Below are positions 42,503-52,882 of a stretch of DNA of 64,000 nucleotides, one piece after another; position 1 is the first letter of the stretch, and each line of letters begins with the position of its first letter. The notes under the pieces are model-generated. The model had not been told where the DNA came from. It did not search any database and saw only the letters and a list, made by a program, of their open reading frames with translations. The stretch lies in NCBI RefSeq assembly GCF_051257895.1, contig NZ_CP194331.1, forward strand, positions 1,798,001 to 1,862,000, written 5' to 3'. The DNA is from Gallionella straubiae (GTDB lineage Bacteria > Pseudomonadota > Gammaproteobacteria > Burkholderiales > Gallionellaceae). Both the position numbers and the translations under genes were made by a program.

Positions 42503-42683
42503 TAAAGCCCCCCGCCTGTGCCGTTGACCCGGCATCTTGAACCCGGGTTCAAGAGGGCGGCTTCCCAGTTACATCAGGTGCATCCGCGAGGGACGCTCAC
42601 AACAGTAACATCGAGGGTTGCAGCCTTAAGCAGAGCTTATCGGTTCAAAGAATTATGGGCCTGACGAACACCGCAGGGGACAA
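42503..42683 (-). ncRNA. ssrS: 6S RNA
   Basis: 6S RNA mimics an open promoter and sequesters sigma-70 RNA polymerase. The minus-strand sequence has the conserved hairpin CTTGAACCCGGGTTCAAG, the 5' strand GTCCCCTGCGGTG and the 3' strand CACAGGCGGGG, which pair to close the rod-like molecule with an internal bulge, and AAGCTCTGCTTAAGGCTGCA inside. Location directly after zapA is the classic proteobacterial arrangement. The ends are approximate, to a few bases. Confidence 0.85.
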
Positions 42684-42684
42684 C

Positions 42685-42996
42685 TCAGAACAGCGTATCC
42701 TGCTCGGCTAACGCCTTGTCAATCGCTGTTTCCATGTCGTTCATTCTACGCTTAACGTCGGCGAGGTCAATGCCGCGCCCGACCTTGACCGAGAGCAATT
42801 CGTGGGCGATGTTCAGGGCGGCCATGATGGCGATGCGCTCGATGCTGGCGATCTTGCCGGCATCGCGGATCTCGCGCATTTTTTTGTCGAGATAGGTGAC
42901 CGCATCGAGCAGTTCGCCGCGCTCCTCTTCGGGACAGGCGACGCGCAACTCCCGGTCGAGAATCTTGATGTCCAACGTTTTGGTGGAGCCGCTCAT
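42685..42996 (-). CDS. zapA: Cell division protein ZapA
   Basis: ZapA bundles FtsZ filaments at the division site. The ATG at 42996 gives 103 residues: a globular head (TKTLDIKILDRELRVACPEE) and a long coiled coil (ALNIAHELLSVKVGR, VKRRMNDMETAIDKALAEQ). The start overlaps the upstream stop as ATGA, and 6S RNA follows. Confidence 0.95.
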   Translation of the reverse strand: MSGSTKTLDIKILDRELRVACPEEERGELLDAVTYLDKKMREIRDAGKIASIERIAIMAALNIAHELLSVKVGRGIDLADVKRRMNDMETAIDKALAEQDTLF

Positions 42997-43193
42997 GTCT
43001 GTTCTTCGGGGAGGGTGGCCAGCAGCCTTTCGAGGCGCGCCTTTGCGCTTTCCACCTTGTCGCTGCACAGCCTGTTGCTGCTGAGTGCATGCGCCAGCTC
43101 CTGGCGCAACTGGTGATTTTCCGCACGCAGCTTGCCGCTCACTTGTATCAGTTGCGCAAGCTTGCCTTCCAGTGCGGTCAATTCGTTTTCCAT
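42993..43193 (-). CDS. ZapB-like small coiled-coil protein
   Basis: The 66-residue product is a single coiled coil (LEGKLAQLIQVSGKLRAENH, DKVESAKARLERLLATLP), as in the small ZapB-like proteins encoded before zapA in betaproteobacteria. It overlaps zapA by four bases. A predicted promoter places the transcription start on or very near its ATG, so the mRNA may be leaderless. A role in division is inferred from context. Confidence 0.85.
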   Translation of the reverse strand: MENELTALEGKLAQLIQVSGKLRAENHQLRQELAHALSSNRLCSDKVESAKARLERLLATLPEEQT

Positions 43194-43199
43194 GCGTTG

Positions 43200-43229
43200 A
43201 CTATAATTTGAAAAGTGCTGATAAGTCAA
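43200..43229 (-). promoter_or_regulatory. Promoter of the zapB-like/zapA/6S unit
   Basis: Minus strand: TTGACT (43224-43229), 18 bases, TATAGT (43200-43205). The start of transcription would be near 43193, the first base of the ATG. Confidence 0.55.
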
Positions 43230-43266
43230 ACGGTAAGCGGGAGTTCTGAAAGCGGTTTGTGATTTT

Positions 43267-43295
43267 TTGGCAGCGCATCCCGCCTGTGTTACAGT
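43267..43295 (+). promoter_or_regulatory. Promoter of the B12 riboswitch-btuB unit
   Basis: TTGGCA (43267-43272), 17 bases, then TACAGT (43290-43295). The start would be at about 43302, at the beginning of the riboswitch. Confidence 0.65.
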
Positions 43296-43301
43296 GCGCC
43301 C

Positions 43302-43490
43302 TGCTTTGAGGTTCCCGTCTGCTTGCAGACGGGTTAAACGGGAAACAGGTGAGGGAATACCCGATGCCTGTGCTGCCCCCGCAACGGTAAGCGAGTGCGG
43401 ATTTGCCAGTATGCCACTGTGAGCAATCATGGGAAGGCGGCAGATCAAGACTTGCGAGCCCGGAGACCGGCCCCGGAGCAAAGGGAACAG
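43302..43490 (+). promoter_or_regulatory. Cobalamin riboswitch
   Basis: The leader has the conserved cobalamin aptamer features: a P1/P2 region with GGTTCCCGTC and AAACGGGAAACAGGTG, a CCCCCGCAACGGTAAGC core, the GCCACTG segment, and the B12 box AGCCCGGAGACCGGCC (43457-43472). It precedes btuB by about 130 bases. Binding of adenosylcobalamin is expected to shut down the B12 uptake gene and probably the following btuM/cobQ/cobO genes. Confidence 0.94.
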
Positions 43491-43621
43491 GAGATGCTGC
43501 GGGCGGCCGCATCGGCACAAATTGAACGGCATCGCCGTCCCCATTCTGCTTTTTTGCCCGTGGTATTCCCTGAATTTTAATGTTCCAGCGGGGACGCTTG
43601 GAACTTATCCGGGAACCAACC

Positions 43622-45469
43622 ATGAAACAGAAATTGATAACCGTCGCGCTGTCCGGTGCGATCTCTTTTCCTTTTGCCGCTTATGCCGAAACGCCCAGCT
43701 TGGGTGAGACAGTCGTGACGGCATCGCGTATGCCGCAGCCGCTGGATCAAACCATCGCGCACACTACCGTGCTGAATGAGCAGGATATCCGCAAGTCCGG
43801 TGCGCAGGATGTACCCACGCTGCTGCGCTCACTTGCGGGAGTCGAAGTGGCTCAGAGCGGCGGCTTAGGCAAACTGTCCGGCACCTTCATGCGCGGCACC
43901 AATTCGAGCCATGTGCTGGTGCTGCTGGACGGCGTGCGCATCAACTCCGCCACCAGCGGATTGACCGCGCTTGAGCACATCATGCTGGATAGCATCGAGC
44001 GCATCGAAGTAGTACGCGGCAATATCAGCAGCCTGTATGGTTCCGAAGCCATTGGCGGCGTGATCCAGTTGTTTACCAGGCGCGGTCGTGGCGCACCGGC
44101 CATTAATGCAAGCGTCGGCCTGGGCAACCAGAACACGCAGCGTCTGGCGGCAGGATTTTCGGGCGAAGTGAACGACACGTCGTTCAGCGTCAATGCCGGC
44201 AAGACCAAAACCGATGGCGTATCGGCCATCAATCCCCAGCTTGCCGCGAGGGCCAATCCCGACAGGGACGGCTATGACAACACGACGTTCAGCGCGCAGC
44301 TGCAGCATGCCTTCAATGCGGATCATCAGTTATCCGCCTCACTGTTCGACAGCAGCGGCAACAGCCAGACTGACAGCTCCTCTTTCCCGGCAGTACCCAC
44401 AGATATCCATAGCAGCAAATCAAGCATCAGGAAACTTTCATTGGCGGCCGACAACCGCATCAGCGATACGTGGCAGAGCAGGTTGCAATTGGCGCAGGGA
44501 ACGGATGATTCCCAGAGTTTCCTGAACGGCGCGCCGGATGTCGCGTCGGGTGCCCTGTTTAAAACGGCCAACCGGCAGATTGCCTGGCAGAACGATGTAC
44601 GAGTAATGGATAAGCAGCATATCAATCTCGCCGCGGAACATCTGTCACAAGCGGTCACCTCCAGCACGGCATTTTCACGCACCCGGCGTAACGTGGGCAG
44701 CCTGATGGGAGGATATGTCGGGGAATACGGCAGGCAGCAGGTGCAATTCAATCTGCGCCATGACAACTACTCGGACTTCGGCATAGCCAATACCGGTTTG
44801 CTCGGCTACGGCCTGCAATTTACCGATACATGGCGATTCACCGCGAGTATCGGCAGCGCATTCAAGGCTCCTACCTTTAACGACCTGTTTTATCCGCTTA
44901 CCTGGGGGTTTGCAGGAAACCCCAACCTGCGCCCAGAGCGCGCGCATAACAGGGAAGCGGGATTGCGTTATGCGGCAAACGGGCAGCGCCTCAATGTGGT
45001 TTATTTCGACAACCGGATTCGCGACCTGATCGCGGTAAACGGCACTTTCACCACCATGGAGAATATAGGCGAGGCTCGCATAGACGGTTTCGAGCTGGGT
45101 TATGCCGGCAAGTTTGACGGTACACATTTAACGGCCAATGCCACCTTGCAAAACCCGCGTGATGCCGCAACCGGGCAGATACTTCCGCGCCGTGCAAGGG
45201 AACACGCGAATTTTGCGTGCTCGCGCGAGTTGGGTGCCTGGAATGCGGGTGCGGAGCTGCATCACAGCGGTGCGCGCAAAAACAGCAATTTCGATAACTT
45301 CGTGTTGCCGGCCTATCAGTCGGTCAGCCTGACTGCAGCCTACAAGATAGACGCACATTTGAACCTGTCGGCGCGCGTGGACAATCTGTTCAACCGTGCC
45401 TACAGCGAGGCGTATAGCTTCAATACGCCGGGGCGCAGGCTGTTCGTGGGGCTGAGTTACCAGCAATAA
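43622..45469 (+). CDS. btuB: TonB-dependent vitamin B12 receptor BtuB
   Basis: BtuB imports cobalamin across the outer membrane using TonB energy. The ATG at 43622 gives 615 residues with a signal peptide (about 1-22), a TonB box (GETVVTASRM), a plug domain (LLDGVRINSATSGLTALEHI, VVRGNISSLYGSEAIGGVIQ) and a C-terminal 22-strand barrel ending in Phe-containing VGLSYQQ. It is controlled by the upstream cobalamin riboswitch. Confidence 0.95.
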   Translation: MKQKLITVALSGAISFPFAAYAETPSLGETVVTASRMPQPLDQTIAHTTVLNEQDIRKSGAQDVPTLLRSLAGVEVAQSGGLGKLSGTFMRGTNSSHVLVLLDGVRINSATSGLTALEHIMLDSIERIEVVRGNISSLYGSEAIGGVIQLFTRRGRGAPAINASVGLGNQNTQRLAAGFSGEVNDTSFSVNAGKTKTDGVSAINPQLAARANPDRDGYDNTTFSAQLQHAFNADHQLSASLFDSSGNSQTDSSSFPAVPTDIHSSKSSIRKLSLAADNRISDTWQSRLQLAQGTDDSQSFLNGAPDVASGALFKTANRQIAWQNDVRVMDKQHINLAAEHLSQAVTSSTAFSRTRRNVGSLMGGYVGEYGRQQVQFNLRHDNYSDFGIANTGLLGYGLQFTDTWRFTASIGSAFKAPTFNDLFYPLTWGFAGNPNLRPERAHNREAGLRYAANGQRLNVVYFDNRIRDLIAVNGTFTTMENIGEARIDGFELGYAGKFDGTHLTANATLQNPRDAATGQILPRRAREHANFACSRELGAWNAGAELHHSGARKNSNFDNFVLPAYQSVSLTAAYKIDAHLNLSARVDNLFNRAYSEAYSFNTPGRRLFVGLSYQQ

Positions 45470-45479
45470 TTGCAGGTCG

Positions 45480-45500
45480 GGCAAGGGCTATCCCCTTGCC
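45480..45500 (+). other. Hairpin between btuB and btuM
   Basis: GGCAAGGG-CTATC-CCCTTGCC forms an 8-bp stem without a T-run 10 bases after the btuB stop. It may weaken readthrough or protect the upstream mRNA end. The remaining gap to 45566 holds only a ribosome site. Confidence 0.5.
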
Positions 45501-45566
45501 TGCCTACCCCGACTTTATGTTAAGGTAAGCGTGTTTTTGGCATTCAATAAATGAGGATTTTTTACA

Positions 45567-46127
45567 ATGAAGCTGACCCGGAATAAGTCCATTGCATTGT
45601 TCGCGCTGCTGGTGCTGCTTATGGCGGCAACCCGTTCGCACCATTTCGATTCCCTGACGCACCTGCCCGATGCGTCGCTGGCGGCATTCCTGCTGGCCGG
45701 AATATATTTGCCGCTGGCGGCGTTCCCGGCCCTGCTGCTGGTTGCCGGCCTGGCGGATTATTCTGCGATCAATTATGCCGGCGTGAGCGACTGGTGCGTC
45801 TCGCCCGCCTACTGGTTCCTGATCCCCACTTACGCCGTCATGTGGTATGCGGGGCGTTTCTATGCGGCACGCCATAGCCAGTCCTGGCGCAGCCTGTCGC
45901 TGTTTACAGCGACAGCCCTGGTGGCAACCAGTATGGCCTTTGTGATTTCCAGCGGCAGCTTTTTCCTGTTCTCCGGACGGTTTGCCGAGATGAGCGCGCT
46001 GCAATATGCGGGCAGCGTGGCCAAGTATTACGGCCTCTACCTGACCGGCGCCTTCCTGTATCTGTCCATTGCCGCCTGCGTGCAAATCGCCGCTGCGAAC
46101 CTGTCCGGGCGTTCTGCGCACGCCTGA
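45567..46127 (+). CDS. btuM: BtuM-type cobalamin transporter
   Basis: The 186-residue membrane protein has about six hydrophobic helices and resembles ECF S-components that work alone. The motif DWCVSPAYWFLIPTYAVMWY contains Cys77, matching in position and context the Cys (about 80) that ligates cobalt and decyanates B12 in the Thiobacillus denitrificans BtuM. It lies between riboswitch-controlled btuB and cobQ, which supports inner-membrane B12 import. GAGG precedes the ATG. I infer BtuM from remembered family features; a search would confirm. Confidence 0.8.
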   Translation: MKLTRNKSIALFALLVLLMAATRSHHFDSLTHLPDASLAAFLLAGIYLPLAAFPALLLVAGLADYSAINYAGVSDWCVSPAYWFLIPTYAVMWYAGRFYAARHSQSWRSLSLFTATALVATSMAFVISSGSFFLFSGRFAEMSALQYAGSVAKYYGLYLTGAFLYLSIAACVQIAAANLSGRSAHA

Positions 46128-46152
46128 TTGCTGACGCCTGTCGCGAGCCGCC

Positions 46153-47643
46153 ATGCACGCTAAGACCGTCATGGTGCAGGGTACGACCTCGGATGCCGGA
46201 AAGAGCACCCTGGCGGTAGCGCTGTGCCGCTGGCTGGCACGGCAGAATGTGCGGGTTGCACCTTTCAAGCCGCAGAACATGGCGTTGAACAGTGCGGTGA
46301 CCAGTGACGGCGGCGAGATCGGCCGCGCTCAGGCGGTGCAGGCGCAAGCCGCGCGGGTCGAGCCGCACAGCGACATGAACCCGGTGCTGCTCAAGCCGAA
46401 CAGCGATACCGGCGCGCAGGTCATTATCCAAGGGCATTCCATCGGCAACATGCACGCGGTGGATTATCACGCCTACAAGCAAACCGCCCGCGCGGCGGTA
46501 TTCGCGTCGCACGCGCGCCTGAGCCGTCACTACCAAGCAGTGGTCGCAGAAGGCGCAGGCAGCCCCGCCGAAATCAATCTGCGCGCCGGCGACATCGCCA
46601 ATATGGGGTTTGCCGAGGAAGCGGACTGCCCTGTCATCCTGGTCGCGGATATCGACCGCGGCGGGGTATTCGCGCATATCGTCGGCACGCTGGCGCTGCT
46701 TTCGGCAACCGAGCAGGCGCGCGTGGCGGGTTTCATCATCAACCGCTTCCGTGGCGATTTGTCGCTGCTGCAGGGCGGCCTGGACTGGCTGGAGCGCGAG
46801 ACCGGCAAGCCGGTGATCGGTGTTATGCCGTATTTGCACGGCCTGCATCTGGAAGCCGAAGACGCCTTGCCACTACCAGCCCAGAGAGCAGGAACGAGCG
46901 CGGGAAAATTACGCATCACCGCACCGGTGCTGCCGCACATCAGCAACCACACCGACTTCGACCCCTTGCGTCTGCACCCGCAGGTGGAGTTCCGCTTCGT
47001 GGCGCTGGACGAGCCCATCCCGGCGGCGGACCTGATCATCCTGCCCGGCTCCAAGGCGGTGCGCACCGACCTCGCGTGGCTGCGCAGCCGCGGCTGGGCG
47101 GAGGCGATCCGGCGGCACTTGCGCTACGGCGGCAAGCTCATCGGCATCTGCGGCGGCCTGCAGATGCTGGGGGAGAATATCCACGACCCGCTCGGCCTGG
47201 AAGGCGAGGCAGGCAGCAGCGCGGGGCTGGGTTTGCTGGAGCTGGACACCACCCTCTCCGCCAACAAACAACTGCGCAACATGCGCGGGGTGCTGGAACT
47301 GGAAGCGGCACCGGTCGCCGGCTATGAGATACATGCCGGGATCTCCAGCGGCGCGGCGCTGGAGATCCCGGCGATGCGGCTCGAACATGGCACGGATGGG
47401 CAGGCATTGCCGGACGGCGCGATCTCCAAAGATGGGCAGATTCTTGCCACCTACCTGCATGGCTTGTTCGAATCGCCTGCGGCCACCGACGCACTGTTGC
47501 GCTGGGCCGGCTTGGGCGATCCCGCAACACCGGACTATCATGCGCGCCGCGAGGCCGAAATCGACCGCCTGACCGATGCGCTGGAGCAGCATCTGGATAC
47601 GCCGATGCTGCGCCGTTTGTTCGAACTGGAGGAAACACCATGA
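46153..47643 (+). CDS. cobQ: Cobyric acid synthase CobQ
   Basis: CobQ (CbiP) amidates adenosylcobyric acid a,c-diamide at four positions. The 496-residue protein has an N-terminal ATPase domain (VMVQGTTSDAGKSTL, FKPQNMALNSAVTSDGGEIG) and a C-terminal class-I glutaminase domain (GKLIGICGGLQMLG with the nucleophilic Cys). Start codon at 46153 follows btuM by 25 bases; the stop overlaps cobO as ATGA. Confidence 0.94.
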   Translation: MHAKTVMVQGTTSDAGKSTLAVALCRWLARQNVRVAPFKPQNMALNSAVTSDGGEIGRAQAVQAQAARVEPHSDMNPVLLKPNSDTGAQVIIQGHSIGNMHAVDYHAYKQTARAAVFASHARLSRHYQAVVAEGAGSPAEINLRAGDIANMGFAEEADCPVILVADIDRGGVFAHIVGTLALLSATEQARVAGFIINRFRGDLSLLQGGLDWLERETGKPVIGVMPYLHGLHLEAEDALPLPAQRAGTSAGKLRITAPVLPHISNHTDFDPLRLHPQVEFRFVALDEPIPAADLIILPGSKAVRTDLAWLRSRGWAEAIRRHLRYGGKLIGICGGLQMLGENIHDPLGLEGEAGSSAGLGLLELDTTLSANKQLRNMRGVLELEAAPVAGYEIHAGISSGAALEIPAMRLEHGTDGQALPDGAISKDGQILATYLHGLFESPAATDALLRWAGLGDPATPDYHARREAEIDRLTDALEQHLDTPMLRRLFELEETP

Positions 47644-48254
47644 CGGAAGAAACTGAAGCGGCAGCGCAGGATCGCGACCGCACACGCAAACAGCGCCACA
47701 AGAAAATCGTGGATGCCAAAATCGCCGCTGCAACGCAGGAGCGCGGCGTCATCCTGGTACATACCGGCAACGGCAAAGGCAAAAGCAGCGCGGCGTTCGG
47801 CATGATCGCGCGTGCGCTGGGGCACGGCATGCACGCCGGCGTGGTGCAATTCATCAAGGGCAGCTTCTCCACCGGCGAAGAAACCTTCTTCCGGCGCTTT
47901 CCTGAAGTCGAATACCACGTGATGGGCGAGGGATACACTTGGGAAACGCAGGATCGCGAGCGCGATATCGCCAAGGCGCAGGCCGCCTGGCAGGTGGCGC
48001 ACGACATGCTGCGCAATCCGAATCTGCAACTAGTGGTGCTGGATGAAATCAATATTGCACTGAAGCTGCACTATATTGAAATCGGGCAGGTGCTGGAGGC
48101 GTTGCGTAACCGCCCGGCAATGCAGCACGTGGTGCTGACCGGGCGCGGCGCGCCGGACGCGCTGATCGAGATCGCCGATACCGTCACCGAAATGCGCCCC
48201 GTCAAACACGCCTTCGATGCCGGGATACAGGCGCAGAGTGGCATCGAATTTTAG
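47640..48254 (+). CDS. cobO: Corrinoid adenosyltransferase CobO/BtuR
   Basis: This enzyme adds the adenosyl group to cob(I)alamin or its precursors. The 204-residue protein has the P-loop VHTGNGKGKSSAAFGM, VQFIKGSFSTGEE, and LVVLDEINIALK (Walker B). With btuB, btuM and cobQ it makes a salvage set: uptake, adenosylation and amidation. No other cob genes are in the window. Confidence 0.93.
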   Translation: MTEETEAAAQDRDRTRKQRHKKIVDAKIAAATQERGVILVHTGNGKGKSSAAFGMIARALGHGMHAGVVQFIKGSFSTGEETFFRRFPEVEYHVMGEGYTWETQDRERDIAKAQAAWQVAHDMLRNPNLQLVVLDEINIALKLHYIEIGQVLEALRNRPAMQHVVLTGRGAPDALIEIADTVTEMRPVKHAFDAGIQAQSGIEF

Positions 48255-48329
48255 GGCGCTTCAGTAATACTTGCCAAAAACTGGCGCGCCATCATTAGGC
48301 TGCGGCCTTTTTCTGCTAAAGTGCGCGCC

Positions 48330-50078
<1,749 letters not shown>

Positions 50079-50089
50079 CCTGCCCGCCC

Positions 50090-50189
50090 GGCGATTCTAT
50101 TCGCCCATGCCCACCATCTTTGTGGCAGTGCATTTCATGACGCAGGTCATGGGACATCGATGCCGCCTGAAATAGAATCGGCCTTTTTT
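50090..50189 (+). terminator. Multibranched hairpin with T-run after msbA
   Basis: GGCGATTCTATT (50090-50101) pairs with AATAGAATCGGCC (50171-50183), one bulged C, followed by six T residues. Between them lie smaller stems (CCAC/GTGG, CATGAC-GCAG-GTCATG, GCAT/ATGC). It is more elaborate than a simple terminator and could be the end of msbA mRNA or a small structured RNA. Confidence 0.55.
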
Positions 50190-50198
50190 ATCCATAAG

Positions 50199-50227
50199 TT
50201 GACGCAGCCGAGGCAAAGGCCTAAATT
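50199..50227 (+). promoter_or_regulatory. Promoter of the peroxiredoxin gene
   Basis: TTGACG (50199-50204), 17 bases, TAAATT (50222-50227); the ATG is 32 bases later, with CAGGAGA before it. Confidence 0.6.
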
Positions 50228-50259
50228 GTGCTGCCCAACATTACCCTCAGGAGATCACC

Positions 50260-50865
50260 ATGGCCGTTCTCGTTGGCAAGCCCGCACCCGATTTCAGCGC
50301 CGTTGCCGTGATGGGCAACAATGAAATCAACGCAACCTTCAACCTGAAGAAACACACCGACGGCAAATATGCCGTGATTTTCTTCTATCCACTGGACTTC
50401 ACCTTCGTCTGCCCGTCCGAACTGATCGCCTTCAACCATCGCCTGGATGAATTCAAGAAGCGCAACACCGAGGTGATCGGCGTGTCGATCGACTCGCAGT
50501 TCACCCATCTCGCCTGGAAGAACACGCCCGTCGAGAAGGGCGGCATCGGCCAGGTGCAGTATCCGCTGGTCGCCGACATCAAGCATGAAATCTGCAAGGC
50601 CTACGACGTGGAGTTCGATGCGGCCGGAGTGGCGTTCCGCGGCTCCTTCCTAATCGATCGCGCCGGCACCGTGCGCCACCAGGTGGTGAACGACCTGCCG
50701 CTGGGACGCAACATCGACGAGATGCTGCGCATGGTGGACGCGCTGCAATTCACCGAGGAGCATGGCGAGGTCTGTCCGGCCGGTTGGAACAAGGGCAAGG
50801 CGGGCATGAATGCCTCACCGGAAGGTGTGGCGAAATACTTGGCCAATCACGCCGGGGAACTGTAG
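50260..50865 (+). CDS. Typical 2-Cys peroxiredoxin (AhpC/Prx1 group)
   Basis: This enzyme reduces peroxides using thioredoxin or a similar donor. The 201-residue protein has the peroxidatic Cys in FYPLDFTFVCPSELIAF and the resolving Cys in GEVCPAGWNKG, as in 2-Cys AhpC/TSA proteins. The GGIG and downstream features suggest the robust, sensitive form. No ahpF is adjacent, so the reductant is elsewhere. Confidence 0.95.
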   Translation: MAVLVGKPAPDFSAVAVMGNNEINATFNLKKHTDGKYAVIFFYPLDFTFVCPSELIAFNHRLDEFKKRNTEVIGVSIDSQFTHLAWKNTPVEKGGIGQVQYPLVADIKHEICKAYDVEFDAAGVAFRGSFLIDRAGTVRHQVVNDLPLGRNIDEMLRMVDALQFTEEHGEVCPAGWNKGKAGMNASPEGVAKYLANHAGEL

Positions 50866-50895
50866 CCCACCGTCACTTCGGGCGGAGAAGCGCAG

Positions 50896-51240
50896 ATGCA
50901 CCAGTTGCTGGTCGAGTTCGTCGAACTGGTCGCGCCCTGGATCGAGGCGATCGGCATCGCCGTGGTGCTGTGGGGCGCGATCGAGGGGCTGATCCGGCTC
51001 GTGCTATGCATCAAATCGGCGCTGGTGCGCGAGCCGCAAGCGGCGCCGATCAGCCACATCCGCAGCGCCATCGGCGAAAAGACCGCACTGGGGCTGGATT
51101 TCTTCCTCGCCGGCGACATCATCCAGACCATCGTGATCCCCAGCTGGGAATCGCTCGCCATGCTCGGCGGCATCGTGGTGATCCGCACCGTGATCGCCTT
51201 CTTCCTCAACAAGGACCTGCGCGAACTCCACGAAAAATAG
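50896..51240 (+). CDS. DUF1622-family membrane protein
   Basis: The 114-residue protein has about three hydrophobic segments (VELVAPWIEAIGIAVVLWGA, LGLDFFLAGDIIQTIVIPSW, LGGIVVIRTVIAFFLNKDL). The pattern FFLAGDIIQT...VIRT..AFFLN.EL is typical of DUF1622 proteins, whose function is unknown. RBS GGCGGAG precedes the start. Confidence 0.85.
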   Translation: MHQLLVEFVELVAPWIEAIGIAVVLWGAIEGLIRLVLCIKSALVREPQAAPISHIRSAIGEKTALGLDFFLAGDIIQTIVIPSWESLAMLGGIVVIRTVIAFFLNKDLRELHEK

Positions 51241-51311
51241 CCGCCCCCGATTGTTCTTCGGCGCAAGGCTGCTAAAATCCGCCCCGTTGCAATTCCGAGC
51301 GGGTGTTTGTC

Positions 51312-52817
51312 ATGCTGGTCTGGTTCGTCGTTCTCTATCTACTGGTGTCCGTCGGCATCGGCCTGTATGCCGCAACCCGCGTGCACAGCGCAAAGGACTT
51401 CGCCGTCGCCGGGCGCCACCTGCCGCTGCCCATCGTCACCGCGACGGTGTTCGCCACCTGGTTCGGCGCGGAGACCGTGCTGGGCATCTCCGCAACCTTC
51501 GTCAAGGAAGGCATGGGCGGCGTGGTTGCCGACCCATTCGGCGCGAGCCTGTGCCTGATCCTCGCCGGGCTGTTCTTCGCCAACAAGCTGTACCGCATGA
51601 ACCTCCTGACCATCGGCGACTTCTACCGCGTGCGCTACAACAAGGTCGTCGAGCTGATCGCGGCGGTGTGCATCGTGATTTCCTACCTCGGCTGGGTATC
51701 GGCGCAGATCATGGCGCTGGGGCTGGTGTTCAACGTGATCAGCGGCGGCGCGGTGAGCCAGGAGGCGGGCATGATGATCGGCGCGGCCATCGTGCTGACT
51801 TACACCACCTTCGGCGGCATGTGGTCGGTGGCGCTGCTCGACTTCGTGCAGATGACGGTGATCATGGCCGGCATGCTATTCATCGCGTGGTTCGTGAGCG
51901 GCATGACCGGCGGCGTGGGCGCGGTGGTCGCGCACGCCGAGGCGGCGGGCAAGCTGGATTTCTTCCCGAAAGGCGACTACACGCACTGGGTGCCGTTCAT
52001 CGGCGCGTGGCTGACCATGATGCTCGGCTCTATCCCGCAGCAGGACGTGTTCCAGCGCATCACCGCCGCAAAGGACGAGAAGACCGCGGTGCGCGGCTCG
52101 GTGCTCGGCGGCTCGCTGTATTTCCTGTTCGCCTTCGTACCGATGTTCCTCGCCTATTCCGCGACGCTGATCGATCCGAAATTATTCGGCGAGTTGCTGG
52201 AGCAGGATTCGCAGCTCGTGCTGCCGACGCTGATCCTCCAGCACACGCCGGTGTTCGCTCAGGTGATCTTCTTCGGCGCGCTGCTCTCGGCGATCATGAG
52301 TTGCTCGTCCGCAACTCTGCTCGCACCCTCGGTCGCATTCACCGAGAACATCCTCAAGCATTTCATCCTCAAGGACATGACCGACCGCCAGTTCCTGCGC
52401 GCGATGCGTATCACGCTGTGGGGCTTCGGCGCGGTGGTGCTGGCCGTAGCGCTGAATTCCGAGCTGTCAATCTTCAAGATGGTGGAGAACGCCTACAAGA
52501 TCACCCTGGTCGCGGCCTTCGTACCGCTTGCCTTCGGACTCTACTGGAAGCGCGCCAGCACCCAGGGCGCGCTGCTGGCGATGCTGCTCGGGCTGTCGAC
52601 CTGGGGATTATGCGAGGTGTTCGAGCCTTCCGAAATCTGGCCGCCGCAACTGGTCGGCCTGCTGATGAGCGTGGCCGGCATGCTGGCCGGCTCGCTGCTG
52701 CCGCAGGTCATAGGCCGCAAGCTGCCCGAGGAGCCGGAGCATGCGTACATGCACCACCGTGCGGCCAGCCAGACCGAACATGTGGCCGCGCCGCACCCTA
52801 TTCACCACCACGACTGA
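51312..52817 (+). CDS. Sodium:solute symporter (SSS family)
   Basis: The 501-residue protein has about 13 membrane helices; the ATG at 51312 is preferred to the GTG at 51303. SSS motifs are FAVAGRHLPLPIVTATVFAT, GDFYRVRYNKVVELIAA and GSIPQQDVFQRITAAKDEKT, which match symporters for sodium with sugars, amino acids or organic acids. The His-rich tail (HPIHHHD) is unusual. A competing 529-residue frame on the same strand lacks membrane character and is not used. The substrate is not predictable. Confidence 0.88.
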   Translation: MLVWFVVLYLLVSVGIGLYAATRVHSAKDFAVAGRHLPLPIVTATVFATWFGAETVLGISATFVKEGMGGVVADPFGASLCLILAGLFFANKLYRMNLLTIGDFYRVRYNKVVELIAAVCIVISYLGWVSAQIMALGLVFNVISGGAVSQEAGMMIGAAIVLTYTTFGGMWSVALLDFVQMTVIMAGMLFIAWFVSGMTGGVGAVVAHAEAAGKLDFFPKGDYTHWVPFIGAWLTMMLGSIPQQDVFQRITAAKDEKTAVRGSVLGGSLYFLFAFVPMFLAYSATLIDPKLFGELLEQDSQLVLPTLILQHTPVFAQVIFFGALLSAIMSCSSATLLAPSVAFTENILKHFILKDMTDRQFLRAMRITLWGFGAVVLAVALNSELSIFKMVENAYKITLVAAFVPLAFGLYWKRASTQGALLAMLLGLSTWGLCEVFEPSEIWPPQLVGLLMSVAGMLAGSLLPQVIGRKLPEEPEHAYMHHRAASQTEHVAAPHPIHHHD

Positions 52818-52820
52818 TTC

Positions 52821-52842
52821 GTGTCATACGCCTGTCATAAAA
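52821..52842 (+). promoter_or_regulatory. Pho box upstream of phoB
   Basis: TGTCATA at 52822-52828 and again at 52833-52839, exactly 11 bases apart, as in PhoB sites. The box lies 41 bases before the phoB start, suggesting autoregulation. Confidence 0.85.
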
Positions 52843-52882
52843 TTTTCCTATCCTTGGCCGCAGTCGAGGCTGAAGGAATGCA

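Noticed and set aside
51251..52840. 529-residue open frame overlapping the sodium:solute symporter
   Set aside because: It is Arg/Gly-rich with no recognisable motif or membrane pattern, while the overlapping frame shows clear SSS-family motifs and about 13 membrane helices. It is a GC-driven shadow.
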